Shown here: positions 49,661 through 57,804 of the stretch, piece by piece
Layout of the letters: every line of letters starts with the position of its first letter
How positions within the stretch are numbered: position 1 is the first letter of the stretch
NCBI GenBank assembly: GCA_052246295.1
Contig: JBQQCO010000011.1
Length of the DNA: 64,000 nt
From: Piscibacillus sp052246295
Lineage (GTDB): Bacteria; Bacillota; Bacilli; Bacillales; Alkalibacillaceae
Direction: 5' to 3' (one strand)
Made by a program: the position numbers and the translations under genes
Notes under the pieces: model-generated
What the model was told of the DNA's origin: nothing
The model's input: only the letters and a program-made list of their open reading frames with translations
Database searches by the model: none

Positions 49661-51436
49661 ATGAAATCACAGGATCACTACATCACCTTTTACCAAACGT
49701 ATGGTTTAGAACCTTCAGACGTCTATCTTAGTGACTTAGCGGACCTTCTAGGTTGTTCCATACGCCATACTAAATCGATTATTAAACAGATGCATGAACA
49801 GAAATGGATTCAATGGGAGCCACATCCTGGTCGTGGGAAAGCATCAACGATTACACTACTAAAAAAACCAATAGACCTTGAAAAACAACAAGTCCAACAT
49901 TGGATTGAAAAAGGCCAAATATCAAAAGCCGTTAAATGGATGGAGAACCAAGGTCAATTAGAGGAACCATTTGTAAATTGGCTAGAGCAACAATTTCTGT
50001 GGACACCTTCTACCAAGCATACTGAAGGGTTGGATGTATTATGCTACCCTTATTATTATCCTCTTCACTCTCTTGTTCCATGGGAGAGCACTACTCGGCA
50101 AGAAGGACATATCCTGGAGCACATCTATAATTGTTTAGTGCAATATGATGATGAACGCGAGTCACTTGCACCAGAATTAGCGCACCATTGGGAGTCCACC
50201 GATAATGGGCGTGTTTGGAAAATATATTTGAGAAAAGGGCTTTTCTTTCATAATGGCGAGCGAATTACATCTTCAGTCATTAAAGATCATGTGGAAATCT
50301 GGAGAACCAAACAACTCGCTTCATGGAAACGCCAGATGATAGATAGTATTGAAGAGATTAGCACTCCAACATCGACATTCATTGAGTTTAAATTGACTTA
50401 TCCTAATCATTTATTTATGCACTTGTTTACAGGACATAAGGCAAGCATTATTCCAATCTCGACTTATTTAAAAGAGCCCGAAAAATTTCGTTATAAACCG
50501 ATTGGTAGTGGTCCTTATTATATTAAGGAACATGATGAGGGCTACCTCTCTTTGGAAGCTTTTCAAAACTACTTTGGATACCGGCCACTATTAGATAAAG
50601 TTGAACTTTATAGCATTCCTAATAGACCAGTGTCTCCGCGTCGACAGATTCACTACAAGATTGTTAATGAGGATACGGTCAATGTTCATAAAAAAGATTG
50701 GTTCCGACCTCAGCTAGGTGGCGTATATCTAACGGTCAACCACCTAAAGCCAGGGTTGCACCAACACCCCGAATTCCCTAAGTACCTGTCGTGTTTGTTG
50801 GATCGCCAAAAACTTTTCAACGATCACCCTCACCATGACGTTTGGTTTCCAGACAGCATGTTTAAGGAACACGCGGGGCCATTACGACAACGTGCTAATA
50901 TTGAGGAAGCTAAAGAATGGTTTAAGTCTAATGGCTTTATAGGTCAAACATTAACCTTAACCTCTACTTGTTTAAGACATAATGCTTACTTTAAACCCGA
51001 GCTTAAGGTATTGAAGGAGACTTTTGAAGAAATTGGGGTTAAATTAGAAACAAACGTTGTCGATATTAAGGACTTAACGAAAGAAGAAAACTTAAATAAA
51101 ACTGACTTAATCATCGCAGGCTTTAGCCTAGGGGATAACCAACTCGTAGCTTTATTGAATGCTTATACTTCGAATACGAGTTTCATTTGTAATACAATGC
51201 CAGAAGAGGCGAAAAATCATCTTCATTCAATGCTTAATCAAGTATGGAAAAGCCCTGATACCAAAATAGCTTATCAAGGCTTACGAAAAGTAGAAGAATT
51301 TTTACTCAATGAGTATTACATGATTATCTTATACCAAAGAAAAGTCCACATTAGTGTAGAAGCAGACGAAAGACTACAAGGCATTGAAATTAACTTAAAT
51401 AACAGATTAAGTTATCATAAGTTATGGTATAAATAA
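49661..51436 (+). CDS. SgrR-like transcriptional regulator with solute-binding domain
   Basis: A 591-residue protein. The amino terminus is a winged helix of the SgrR type (LSDLADLLGCSIRHTKSIIKQMHEQKWIQWEPHPGRGKASTI, residues 24-65). From about residue 125 it has an SBP_bac_5-like oligopeptide/solute-binding domain (LAPELAHHWESTDNGRVWKIYLRKGLFFHNGERIT). It has no signal peptide, so it senses a cytoplasmic ligand. In enterobacteria SgrR responds to sugar-phosphate stress; Bacillus relatives are often divergent to MFS genes, as here. The ligand is unknown. Site GGGAGG. Confidence 0.9.
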   Translation: MKSQDHYITFYQTYGLEPSDVYLSDLADLLGCSIRHTKSIIKQMHEQKWIQWEPHPGRGKASTITLLKKPIDLEKQQVQHWIEKGQISKAVKWMENQGQLEEPFVNWLEQQFLWTPSTKHTEGLDVLCYPYYYPLHSLVPWESTTRQEGHILEHIYNCLVQYDDERESLAPELAHHWESTDNGRVWKIYLRKGLFFHNGERITSSVIKDHVEIWRTKQLASWKRQMIDSIEEISTPTSTFIEFKLTYPNHLFMHLFTGHKASIIPISTYLKEPEKFRYKPIGSGPYYIKEHDEGYLSLEAFQNYFGYRPLLDKVELYSIPNRPVSPRRQIHYKIVNEDTVNVHKKDWFRPQLGGVYLTVNHLKPGLHQHPEFPKYLSCLLDRQKLFNDHPHHDVWFPDSMFKEHAGPLRQRANIEEAKEWFKSNGFIGQTLTLTSTCLRHNAYFKPELKVLKETFEEIGVKLETNVVDIKDLTKEENLNKTDLIIAGFSLGDNQLVALLNAYTSNTSFICNTMPEEAKNHLHSMLNQVWKSPDTKIAYQGLRKVEEFLLNEYYMIILYQRKVHISVEADERLQGIEINLNNRLSYHKLWYK

Positions 51437-51470
51437 AATTAAACACAACTTGAAAGGTTTGGTTTTACAT

Positions 51471-52526
51471 ATGGAACAGTATCGCATAGACCCTAATAAC
51501 GGGCTTGAGTTTGGTTTATATACATTAGGTGATCACTTACCTAACCCACAAACCGGTGAGCGAATTTCAGCACAGCAACGTATTCATGAAATCATTGAGT
51601 TAGCTCAATTGGCTGAACAAGCTGGTATCGACTTTTTTAGTGTCGGGGAGAGCCATCAGGACTTCTTCACGACCCAGGCGCACACGGTCGTGTTAGCGGC
51701 AATTGCTCAGGCAACTGAGAAAATAAAAATTTCTAGTTCATCAACGATTATAAGTACTCTTGATCCTGTTCGTGCGTATGAGGACTTTGCTACGCTTGAC
51801 CTCATTTCAAAAGGTCGCGCTGAGATTGTTGCTGGACGAGCGTCACGTGTCGGTAATTTTGAATTATTAGGTTATAGCTTAAGAGATTATGAAGATTTGT
51901 TTGAGGAAAAGTTCGACTTGCTTTTAAACATTAATGAAAATGAAGTCGTCAACTGGGAAGGAAAGTATCGCGCCCCTCTTCGTAATGCTCGAGTACTCCC
52001 TCGGCCACAAGACGGCTCCATGCCAATTTGGCGCGCAGTCGGTGGAACACCTGCCAGCGCAAGAAAAGCAGGATATGCGGGTGTGCCGATGTACTTAGCG
52101 CATCTAGGAGGACCTGCGACGATCTTTAAACGTTCGATTGATGCGTATCGTGACGCTTTAGAGTCAAGTGGTCATGACCCTGCTGAATTCCCGGTATCTA
52201 CAGCTGGGTTTTTCTATACAGCAGAAACGACTCAACAGGCTCAACGTGAGACTTACCCACATATTAATGAGGGCATGAAACGTACAAACGGCCAGGGCTT
52301 TCCGAAGCAGCATTTTGCTCAAGGAGCTGACCCGCGCGATGTCATGAATATTGGTAGTCCACAAGAAGTCATTGAAAAAATTCTTTACCAACATGAACTT
52401 TTCGGCCATCAGCGCTATATCGCACAGATGGACTTTGGCGGAGTGACGTTTGATAAGTTAAAACGAAACATTGATACGATCGGATCTGAAGTTTTACCAG
52501 CGATTCGTAAGTACACGAAGAAGTAA
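51471..52526 (+). CDS. LLM-class flavin-dependent oxidoreductase (luciferase-like monooxygenase)
   Basis: A 351-residue TIM-barrel monooxygenase using reduced FMN (LEFGLYTLGDHLPNPQTG start; KIKISSSSTIISTLDPVRAYEDFATLDLISKGRAEIVAGRAS; MPIWRAVGGTPASARKAGYAG). It resembles the YhbW-like LLM group; the substrate is unknown. The next gene is an NADPH-FMN reductase, 12 bp downstream, which would deliver FMNH2. ATG 51471 is used; the AAAGG site is 13 bp upstream, and a TTG at 51450 is an alternative. Confidence 0.92.
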   Translation: MEQYRIDPNNGLEFGLYTLGDHLPNPQTGERISAQQRIHEIIELAQLAEQAGIDFFSVGESHQDFFTTQAHTVVLAAIAQATEKIKISSSSTIISTLDPVRAYEDFATLDLISKGRAEIVAGRASRVGNFELLGYSLRDYEDLFEEKFDLLLNINENEVVNWEGKYRAPLRNARVLPRPQDGSMPIWRAVGGTPASARKAGYAGVPMYLAHLGGPATIFKRSIDAYRDALESSGHDPAEFPVSTAGFFYTAETTQQAQRETYPHINEGMKRTNGQGFPKQHFAQGADPRDVMNIGSPQEVIEKILYQHELFGHQRYIAQMDFGGVTFDKLKRNIDTIGSEVLPAIRKYTKK

Positions 52527-52538
52527 GGAGGGGTATAG

Positions 52539-53105
52539 ATGAAGATTGTAGCTCTATCAGGTTCCGTTGTTGGATCAAAAACGCGAACGGCCATGGATTA
52601 CACGGTAAATACGTTAAAAGAAAAATACCCTAGTCATGAAGTGACGTTGATTGACCTGGCTGATTATGACATCCAGTTTAGCGACGGGCGCAATTACCTT
52701 GAGTATGAGGGGGATACAGGTTTTGTCACGAAAACAATTATGGATGCTGATGCCATCATCATCGGAACACCCATTTTCCAAGCATCAATACCTGCAACTT
52801 TGAAAAATATATTTGACTTACTACCAGTTAATGCGTTTCGCGACAAAGTCGTTAGTATGCTCGCAACAGCTGGTTCAGCTAAGCACTTTTTAATATTAGA
52901 AAATCAGTTGAAGCCGATTCTAGGCTATATGAAAGCCCAAATCGTTCAGTCCTACGTTTTTATTGAAGAGGAAGATTTTCAGCGAAAAGAAATTGTGAAT
53001 CATGATGTCCTATTCCGCATCGAGCGACTAGTGGACGATACCGTCGTGTTAACCGAAACCTACCAACGCATTCGAGACGAACAAGATGCTAAATACGATT
53101 TTTAA
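52539..53105 (+). CDS. NADPH-dependent FMN reductase
   Basis: A 188-residue flavodoxin-like reductase: ALSGSVVGSKTRTAMDYTV phosphate loop at residues 4-22, GTPIFQASIPATLKNIFDLLP FMN contact near residue 75. This is the SsuE/ArsH-like FMN_red family. It should supply reduced FMN to the adjacent LLM oxidoreductase, making a two-component monooxygenase like SsuD-SsuE. Site AAGGAGGGG. A terminator ends the two-gene operon. Confidence 0.93.
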   Translation: MKIVALSGSVVGSKTRTAMDYTVNTLKEKYPSHEVTLIDLADYDIQFSDGRNYLEYEGDTGFVTKTIMDADAIIIGTPIFQASIPATLKNIFDLLPVNAFRDKVVSMLATAGSAKHFLILENQLKPILGYMKAQIVQSYVFIEEEDFQRKEIVNHDVLFRIERLVDDTVVLTETYQRIRDEQDAKYDF

Positions 53106-53112
53106 TTATGTA

Positions 53113-53148
53113 AAAGGCTTTTGCGCTTAGACGCAAAAGCCTTCATTT
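53113..53148. terminator. Terminator after FMN reductase
   Basis: Perfect AAGGCTTTTGCG / CGCAAAAGCCTT stem with a 6-base loop, immediately next to array F. Confidence 0.85.
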
Positions 53149-53152
53149 ATTA

Positions 53153-53278
53153 TATCTACCCTGTTTTCAAATTTATCTACCCCTGTTTCAGATATATCTA
53201 CCGCGAATTTTGTCGACGAAGTAAAAAATACCTTTTTATCTACCCTTTTTCTGAGTTTATCTAACCTTCTTTTACTAT
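53153..53278 (+). repeat. Tandem array F: six 21-bp units, core TATCTACC
   Basis: TATCTACC or TATCTAACC starts at 53153, 53174, 53195, 53237 and 53258; the unit expected at 53216 has lost the motif. All steps are 21 or 42 bp. The right half is T-rich and variable. It lies between convergent genes (ends at 53105 and 53275), next to a terminator. Confidence 0.88.
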
Positions 53279-53505
53279 TTCTCTTTCGGATTGCGGTATT
53301 TCTTCTCAGATTGAGAAGTACTTTGGCTGTTCTTCTTGTCCTTTGTGTTCTTCTCTTCTATTTCCAAATCATCTAGAGGGATTTCATCTGTTAATTGCTG
53401 ATCTTTAAATTTGTGAAGCTCACTACGTTCTTCTTCATAGGCGCTCTGACGTTTGTTGTCCACTGTGTCCTTCTTTTTCAAGTCCTTTTTATTTTTATCA
53501 GTCAT
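53275..53505 (-). CDS. Highly charged small protein of unknown function
   Basis: A 76-residue protein made mostly of Lys, Glu, Asp, Ser and Gln (MTDKNKKDLKKKDTVDNKRQ..., ending SEKKYRNPKEK), predicted disordered. No family is recognised. The ATG follows GGTGGTG at proper spacing. Its 3' end touches array F, so the last codons may derive from the repeats. Small, charged, disordered proteins are common in spore formers, but no sporulation signal is visible. Confidence 0.65.
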   Translation of the reverse strand: MTDKNKKDLKKKDTVDNKRQSAYEEERSELHKFKDQQLTDEIPLDDLEIEEKNTKDKKNSQSTSQSEKKYRNPKEK

Positions 53506-53617
53506 AGCATCACCACCTAAAATAGGATTTGTAACTTGTTTACCTGATTTGAATATTATTAAACATACTAAAATATGTTAATATTAGTATAAATACCCTA
53601 TGTTAGGAGCTGTGAAA

Positions 53618-53812
53618 GTGAAAGAAAACTTTACTATCGCTTGGGTTGCTGTATGGTTTGCGACGGTTGGGCAATTATTGTTTTTTGTAGGTTTATCGCT
53701 TTATACAGGTGAATGGGGTTATGCCATGTGGAGTTTATGGGTAGCTGTTGTGATTGGGATCCCTACATCCGTCAACACCTGGAGAACTCAAACAAAAAAG
53801 AAGCAAGTTTAA
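53618..53812 (+). CDS. Small two-helix membrane protein
   Basis: A 64-residue protein with two hydrophobic helices (TIAWVAVWFATVGQLLFFVGL; YAMWSLWVAVVIGIPTSV) and a basic tail. AGGAG is 8 bp before GTG 53618, which is the preferred start; ATG 53600 and GTG 53612 are in frame but badly spaced. No family is recognised. It converges with the amidase-like gene at 53814. Confidence 0.65.
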   Translation: MKENFTIAWVAVWFATVGQLLFFVGLSLYTGEWGYAMWSLWVAVVIGIPTSVNTWRTQTKKKQV

Positions 53813-53813
53813 C

Positions 53814-54365
53814 TTATCTCTTGCTCCTTTTAACCGGTTCAAAATCAAACAGCTTTCCTTCATAAATTAAATCCAATCGGTCAGATTTTCTAAAATCTTC
53901 AGGTGTCACCATCGCAGGTAGCTTATCCCACAAATGAATGCCCGATCGCTTCAACACCTCTGCGACAAATTGAGAACAGAAATAAGAATTGCTAAATTCG
54001 ATAGGTTCCTGAACCGACACACCTACCACACCTAAGAAATTGTATAAGAACTTATCATTCTTCCGAATAAACACATTCAATATCCGCTTCATCTTTTCTT
54101 TCTCTCGATCAGTCACCTTCATTTTATAAATCACACACGTCGTCTCTGGATAATAACTATAAGTGCCCGTCAACACATCTTCTTTGACAAAACCACCGTG
54201 CAGTGGGTTCCGTGGATTTTTCCGCCCGAAACTATACATTTCTGTCAACTCAGAATCGAACGAGATTGATGCGTGGTTATAAGGCGCCCTTGTATACGTT
54301 TTGATTAAATTTGTAAATAAAGTACCGGTATCCGATAGCACGATATAAACATGTTGCTCACTCAT
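53814..54365 (-). CDS. Permuted papain-fold (NlpC/P60-YiiX-like) protein
   Basis: A 183-residue protein of the permuted papain-like amidase/lipid hydrolase group: His in PYNHASISFD near residue 30 and catalytic Cys in NSYFCSQFVAEVLKRSG near residue 129. Such enzymes cleave amide or ester bonds of lipids or peptidoglycan. No signal peptide. The start is ATG 54363-54365, after GGGGGAT; a longer ATG reading at 54377 begins inside the site. It is divergent from the CdsA-like gene 122 bp away. Confidence 0.82.
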   Translation of the reverse strand: MSEQHVYIVLSDTGTLFTNLIKTYTRAPYNHASISFDSELTEMYSFGRKNPRNPLHGGFVKEDVLTGTYSYYPETTCVIYKMKVTDREKEKMKRILNVFIRKNDKFLYNFLGVVGVSVQEPIEFSNSYFCSQFVAEVLKRSGIHLWDKLPAMVTPEDFRKSDRLDLIYEGKLFDFEPVKRSKR

Positions 54366-54487
54366 CAAATCCCCCATTGTTATGTAAAAAATCCTTACTT
54401 TTCATTATATACTATATACTGTAAAATAAATGCAGTTTCGGAGAAAAGCGTTTTATACTACTTTGTAAGAAAAGAGGTGAACCTCTT

Positions 54488-55402
54488 ATGACCGAAACCG
54501 TGTGGACACTATCGATTCTATTACTAGCATTACTCTCGGCATCATCAGCTTTATACTTTGTCAAAAAGAAACAGCCAAGCAAGGACTTCACAGCCATTCA
54601 AGCACGGGTTAAAACGTGGTGGGGTATGTTGGTTGTCTTTAGTTTTGCGACGCTCTTTAATCCAATTGTGACATTGATTTCAATAATGATTTTATGTCTA
54701 TTTGCATTAAGAGAGTACTTTTCAATGATGAAAACGCGAAAGTCTGACCGACGATTATTTTTATGGGCATATCTTGTGATCCCGCTTCAATTCTATTGGA
54801 TTTACATAGGCTGGTATGGAATGTTTATTGTCTTTATCCCTATCTATGTTTTTTTATTCCTACCGCTTCCTAGAATATTAGGTAAAGGAACTCTAGGATT
54901 CTTACAATCTGTCAGTTTTACGCAGTGGGGCCTCATGCTAATGGTGTTTGGGCTTAGTCACTTGGCTTACTATCCTGTTGCATCACCGGAATTTGGGCCA
55001 AATCTTGTGTTATTTCTTATCATCCTGACTCAGCTGAACGATGTTGTTCAGTACCTTGTGTCTATTTATTTAGGTAAGAAGAAAGTTGTCCCCACAGCCA
55101 ACCCTTATATCACTTGGGAAGGCTTCGTAGTGGCGTTAATCATGACTACAGCAGCATCCTATTATTTATATCCATACCTTACCATCTTTGATCTAACATT
55201 TGGAATTCTATCAGGTGTGATTATTGGTGTTAGTGGATTTTTAGGTGGTGTGACCATTTCATTCCTCAAACGCGACTTGCTCATAGGTGATCATGAAAAA
55301 CAAGAAACACTTAAAGATCGTTATTTAAGTCGTGTGGACAGTTTAACCTATACATCACCCGTTTTCTTCCACATCGTCCGATATTTCTTTGATTTTATGT
55401 AA
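54488..55402 (+). CDS. CdsA-like phosphatidate cytidylyltransferase family protein
   Basis: A 304-residue membrane protein with about eight helices. The carboxy-terminal signature region (VTISFLKRDLLIGDHEKQ ... DRYLSRVDSLTYTSPVFFH) corresponds to the CDP-diglyceride synthase motif with its Asp ligands; the upstream segment QLNDVVQYLVSIYLGKKK holds another conserved Asp. It would make CDP-diacylglycerol from CTP and phosphatidate, or act on a related prenyl/lipid phosphate. It is not in the usual uppS-cdsA-dxr context, so a second, specialised copy is likely. Site AAGAGGTG. Confidence 0.87.
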   Translation: MTETVWTLSILLLALLSASSALYFVKKKQPSKDFTAIQARVKTWWGMLVVFSFATLFNPIVTLISIMILCLFALREYFSMMKTRKSDRRLFLWAYLVIPLQFYWIYIGWYGMFIVFIPIYVFLFLPLPRILGKGTLGFLQSVSFTQWGLMLMVFGLSHLAYYPVASPEFGPNLVLFLIILTQLNDVVQYLVSIYLGKKKVVPTANPYITWEGFVVALIMTTAASYYLYPYLTIFDLTFGILSGVIIGVSGFLGGVTISFLKRDLLIGDHEKQETLKDRYLSRVDSLTYTSPVFFHIVRYFFDFM

Positions 55403-55404
55403 TA

Positions 55405-55438
55405 AACAGGTAGCGCCCACACTACCTGTTTATTTTTA
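55405..55438 (+). terminator. Terminator after the CdsA-like gene
   Basis: AACAGGTAG / CTACCTGTT stem, tail TATTTTT. Confidence 0.85.
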
Positions 55439-55484
55439 ACCTTTGTGGACTCTTTGAATCGATTTTATTAATGAGGCCTCTTGC

Positions 55485-55706
55485 TTATAAATCCAATTTT
55501 ACAGCTGTGCAATACCAAGTAGGCGAGCCGTCAAAGTTACCTTTAACAGCTTTCTCAACCTCCTTCGATAACTCTTTGAACGTAATACCTTCATGATTTT
55601 CTATGATTGATAAAATGACATCTTTAATTTGATTGTACTTCTCTTCGTCTATGGACTGCATATTTTTACTTGAATCGGGGTGTTTTAACTGAATTCTATT
55701 AGCCAT
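55485..55706 (-). CDS. DUF6958-like small protein
   Basis: A 73-residue protein. SIDEEKYNQIKDVILSIIENHEGITFKELSKEVEKAV is a compact helical (winged-helix-like) segment, and SPTWYCTAVKLDL the conserved end seen in DUF6958 proteins. Function unknown; a DNA- or protein-binding role is possible. The start ATG 55704-55706 lies 7 bp after AGAGGTG; the longer reading to 55799 has no site. Confidence 0.72.
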   Translation of the reverse strand: MANRIQLKHPDSSKNMQSIDEEKYNQIKDVILSIIENHEGITFKELSKEVEKAVKGNFDGSPTWYCTAVKLDL

Positions 55707-55839
55707 TATCATCACCTCTAGGTTTATTTTACCAGATTTAATCCTACTAAATTTACTAAAAACACTATAATGGTCCACTTCAAAAATATAAGTTTTCATA
55801 TAATATTATGTAATAAGTCTTAATTTAGGAGGGGATGGA

Positions 55840-57192
55840 ATGAAGTTGTATCTAGACCCCGGACACGGTGGGTCTGATCCAGGCGCTTCAGGCAACGGTT
55901 TAACAGAGAAGACACTCAATCTGGATATTGCCATACGTATTCGAGATTTACTCATACAGAACTACGAAAACGTAGAAATCCGTATGAGTCGTACGAGTGA
56001 TGAAACTAAAACACTTAACCAACGCACCAAAGAAGCCAACTCATGGGGTGCTGATTTTTATTTATCCATTCACATTAACGCTTTTAACGGAAGTGCAAGA
56101 GGTTATGAAGATTACATTCATAGCAGCCTATCTGATTCATCCCAAACCGCGAAATACCGCAACACCATCCATGATGAAATTATAAAAGTCAATAGACTAC
56201 CTAACCGTGGCAAAAAGAAAGCAAACTTTCATGTATTACGTGAAACGACCATGTCCGCGATGTTAACCGAAAATGGGTTCATTGATCATCCAGAAGATGC
56301 CAAACTACTAGCTAGTGCCAATTGGCGCCAAATAGTAGCTCAAGGTCACGTCAACGGTTTAGCTAAAGCATTCAACTTAAAGCGGAAAGAATCTGGCGAA
56401 ACGTTATACAAAGTTATTGCTGGATCTTTTCAATCTCGAGATAATGCAGATCAACGAGTAGAATACTTGCAACGACGCGGGATAGATTCATTCGTTACTA
56501 CTGTGACCATCTCAGGCACTGTGTGGTATCGTGTGCAAGCTGGTGCCTTTACTAGTCGCGAGAATGCCGAGAAGAGATTAGAACAAGTCAAAGAAGCTGG
56601 CATTCGAGACGCTTATATCACTGAAGGCAATACCGGGCAAGACCAAGAAAATGAAGATCCACCTTCAGGATATCAAGTTCAAGGTGAAACTTTTTTATCA
56701 CCAGAATTAATGACCCGATTCGTTAACCAAATTAATCAAGACGCTCCAAATGTCGCTAATTATTATTTAGAACTTGGTGAGACATATGGTATTCGAGGGG
56801 ACATAGCATTTGCCCAAGCTATCCATGAAACTAACTACTTTAGATTCACAGGTGTTGTCAAACCAGAACAAAACAATTATGCAGGAATTGGGGCAACAGG
56901 ACCCAATAACTCAGGTGCAAGCTTTGATACTCCAAAACAAGGTGTTCGCGCTCATATCCAACATCTATACGCCTATGCTTCTACCAACTCTCTTCCAAAC
57001 GGTGAGAAGTTAGTAGACCCACGATTTGACATGGTGACAAGAGGCAGTGCTCCAACTTGGATTTCGCTAAATGGGAAATGGGCAGTCCCTGGAAATTCTT
57101 ATGGCCAAATGATTTTAGATATTTACAAGCGAATGTTAGATTTTTCAATTAATGAATTTAATAGAATCAAACAAGAGGTTGATGAAGAATAA
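55840..57192 (+). CDS. Bifunctional cell-wall hydrolase: amidase_3, SPOR, glucosaminidase
   Basis: A 450-residue protein. Residues 1-180 form an N-acetylmuramoyl-L-alanine amidase (Amidase_3) with zinc ligands in LDPGHGGSDPGA, Glu in LNLDI region and His in YLSIHINAF, catalytic Glu in MLTENGFI. Residues about 186-265 form a SPOR domain binding denuded glycan, and residues 285-430 a glucosaminidase (FAQAIHETNYFRF with catalytic Glu). No signal peptide. That layout, apart from the last domain, equals mother-cell amidase CwlC of B. subtilis, released at spore liberation. Site AGGAGGGG. Confidence 0.9.
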   Translation: MKLYLDPGHGGSDPGASGNGLTEKTLNLDIAIRIRDLLIQNYENVEIRMSRTSDETKTLNQRTKEANSWGADFYLSIHINAFNGSARGYEDYIHSSLSDSSQTAKYRNTIHDEIIKVNRLPNRGKKKANFHVLRETTMSAMLTENGFIDHPEDAKLLASANWRQIVAQGHVNGLAKAFNLKRKESGETLYKVIAGSFQSRDNADQRVEYLQRRGIDSFVTTVTISGTVWYRVQAGAFTSRENAEKRLEQVKEAGIRDAYITEGNTGQDQENEDPPSGYQVQGETFLSPELMTRFVNQINQDAPNVANYYLELGETYGIRGDIAFAQAIHETNYFRFTGVVKPEQNNYAGIGATGPNNSGASFDTPKQGVRAHIQHLYAYASTNSLPNGEKLVDPRFDMVTRGSAPTWISLNGKWAVPGNSYGQMILDIYKRMLDFSINEFNRIKQEVDEE

Positions 57193-57197
57193 GATGA

Positions 57198-57232
57198 AAG
57201 CTGAGAACTAATTAAAGGTTCTCAGCTTTTTT
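57198..57232 (+). terminator. Terminator after the wall hydrolase gene
   Basis: AAGCTGAGAAC / GTTCTCAGCTT stem followed by TTTTTT. Confidence 0.88.
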
Positions 57233-57257
57233 ATGATATAGTATCTTAATTAATCAA

Positions 57258-57749
57258 TTAATTACTGATTAAATGCTCAAGCCAAACAATTCCCATGAAA
57301 ATCAACCAAACAATCATTGGTATTAATAGGCTTAATAAGGCCTGCTTCCAGAGGTATATGTCAGACCTCTTCATAAGTAATCTGTCGACGACAAAGAACA
57401 AAACAGCCGCCCCTAAACTAAACCATAGCAAAACTAAACCAAATAATATATGTAATGATGCTGAAGTGTATAGCTCATATTTTTCTAATACCCTTTTAGC
57501 CAACCAATCACTAATAATAGATGTGATGACCCCGTATATTAAAATGACCGGGAAACTGTATAAGATATATACGGGGATAGATAGTGAAGATAAAAATAAA
57601 TATTCTGTTAGAGAGTTTATTTCTTCACCAAAAGGATTAGGTACAATAATGCCTAACAATACTGCAAAAATTGAACCTGAAATAGATGCTGCAATGATTT
57701 TTCTTTGTAAAATGTCCATCACCTTCTTTATTTCAAATACGCTAGACAT
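57258..57749 (-). CDS. UPF0715-like membrane protein
   Basis: Up to 163 residues with four hydrophobic helices (about 17-35, 49-75, 95-120, 137-157), resembling the UPF0715 family (YwlA/YopD-like). Function unknown. The first ATG (57747-57749) has no ribosome binding site and lies only 6-8 bp after an extended -10 box (TGTTATAAT on the minus strand). So either the mRNA is leaderless or translation begins at ATG 57717-57719, preceded by AAGAAGGTG. Confidence 0.72.
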   Translation of the reverse strand: MSSVFEIKKVMDILQRKIIAASISGSIFAVLLGIIVPNPFGEEINSLTEYLFLSSLSIPVYILYSFPVILIYGVITSIISDWLAKRVLEKYELYTSASLHILFGLVLLWFSLGAAVLFFVVDRLLMKRSDIYLWKQALLSLLIPMIVWLIFMGIVWLEHLISN

Positions 57750-57769
57750 TATATCGATTATAACAAATT

Positions 57770-57800
57770 TTAAGCCCCTAAATGAATTAGGGGCTTTATC
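57770..57800. terminator. Hairpin between PhnB-like and UPF0715-like genes
   Basis: AAGCCCCTAA / TTAGGGGCTT perfect stem; the tails are only moderately T-rich on either strand. Confidence 0.65.
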
Positions 57801-57804
57801 TCAA

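Noticed and set aside
54475..54490. AAGAGGTGAACCTCTT palindrome at the CdsA-like start as a translation switch
   Set aside because: The loop would be only two bases, which cannot form a stable hairpin; most likely chance overlap with the ribosome binding site.
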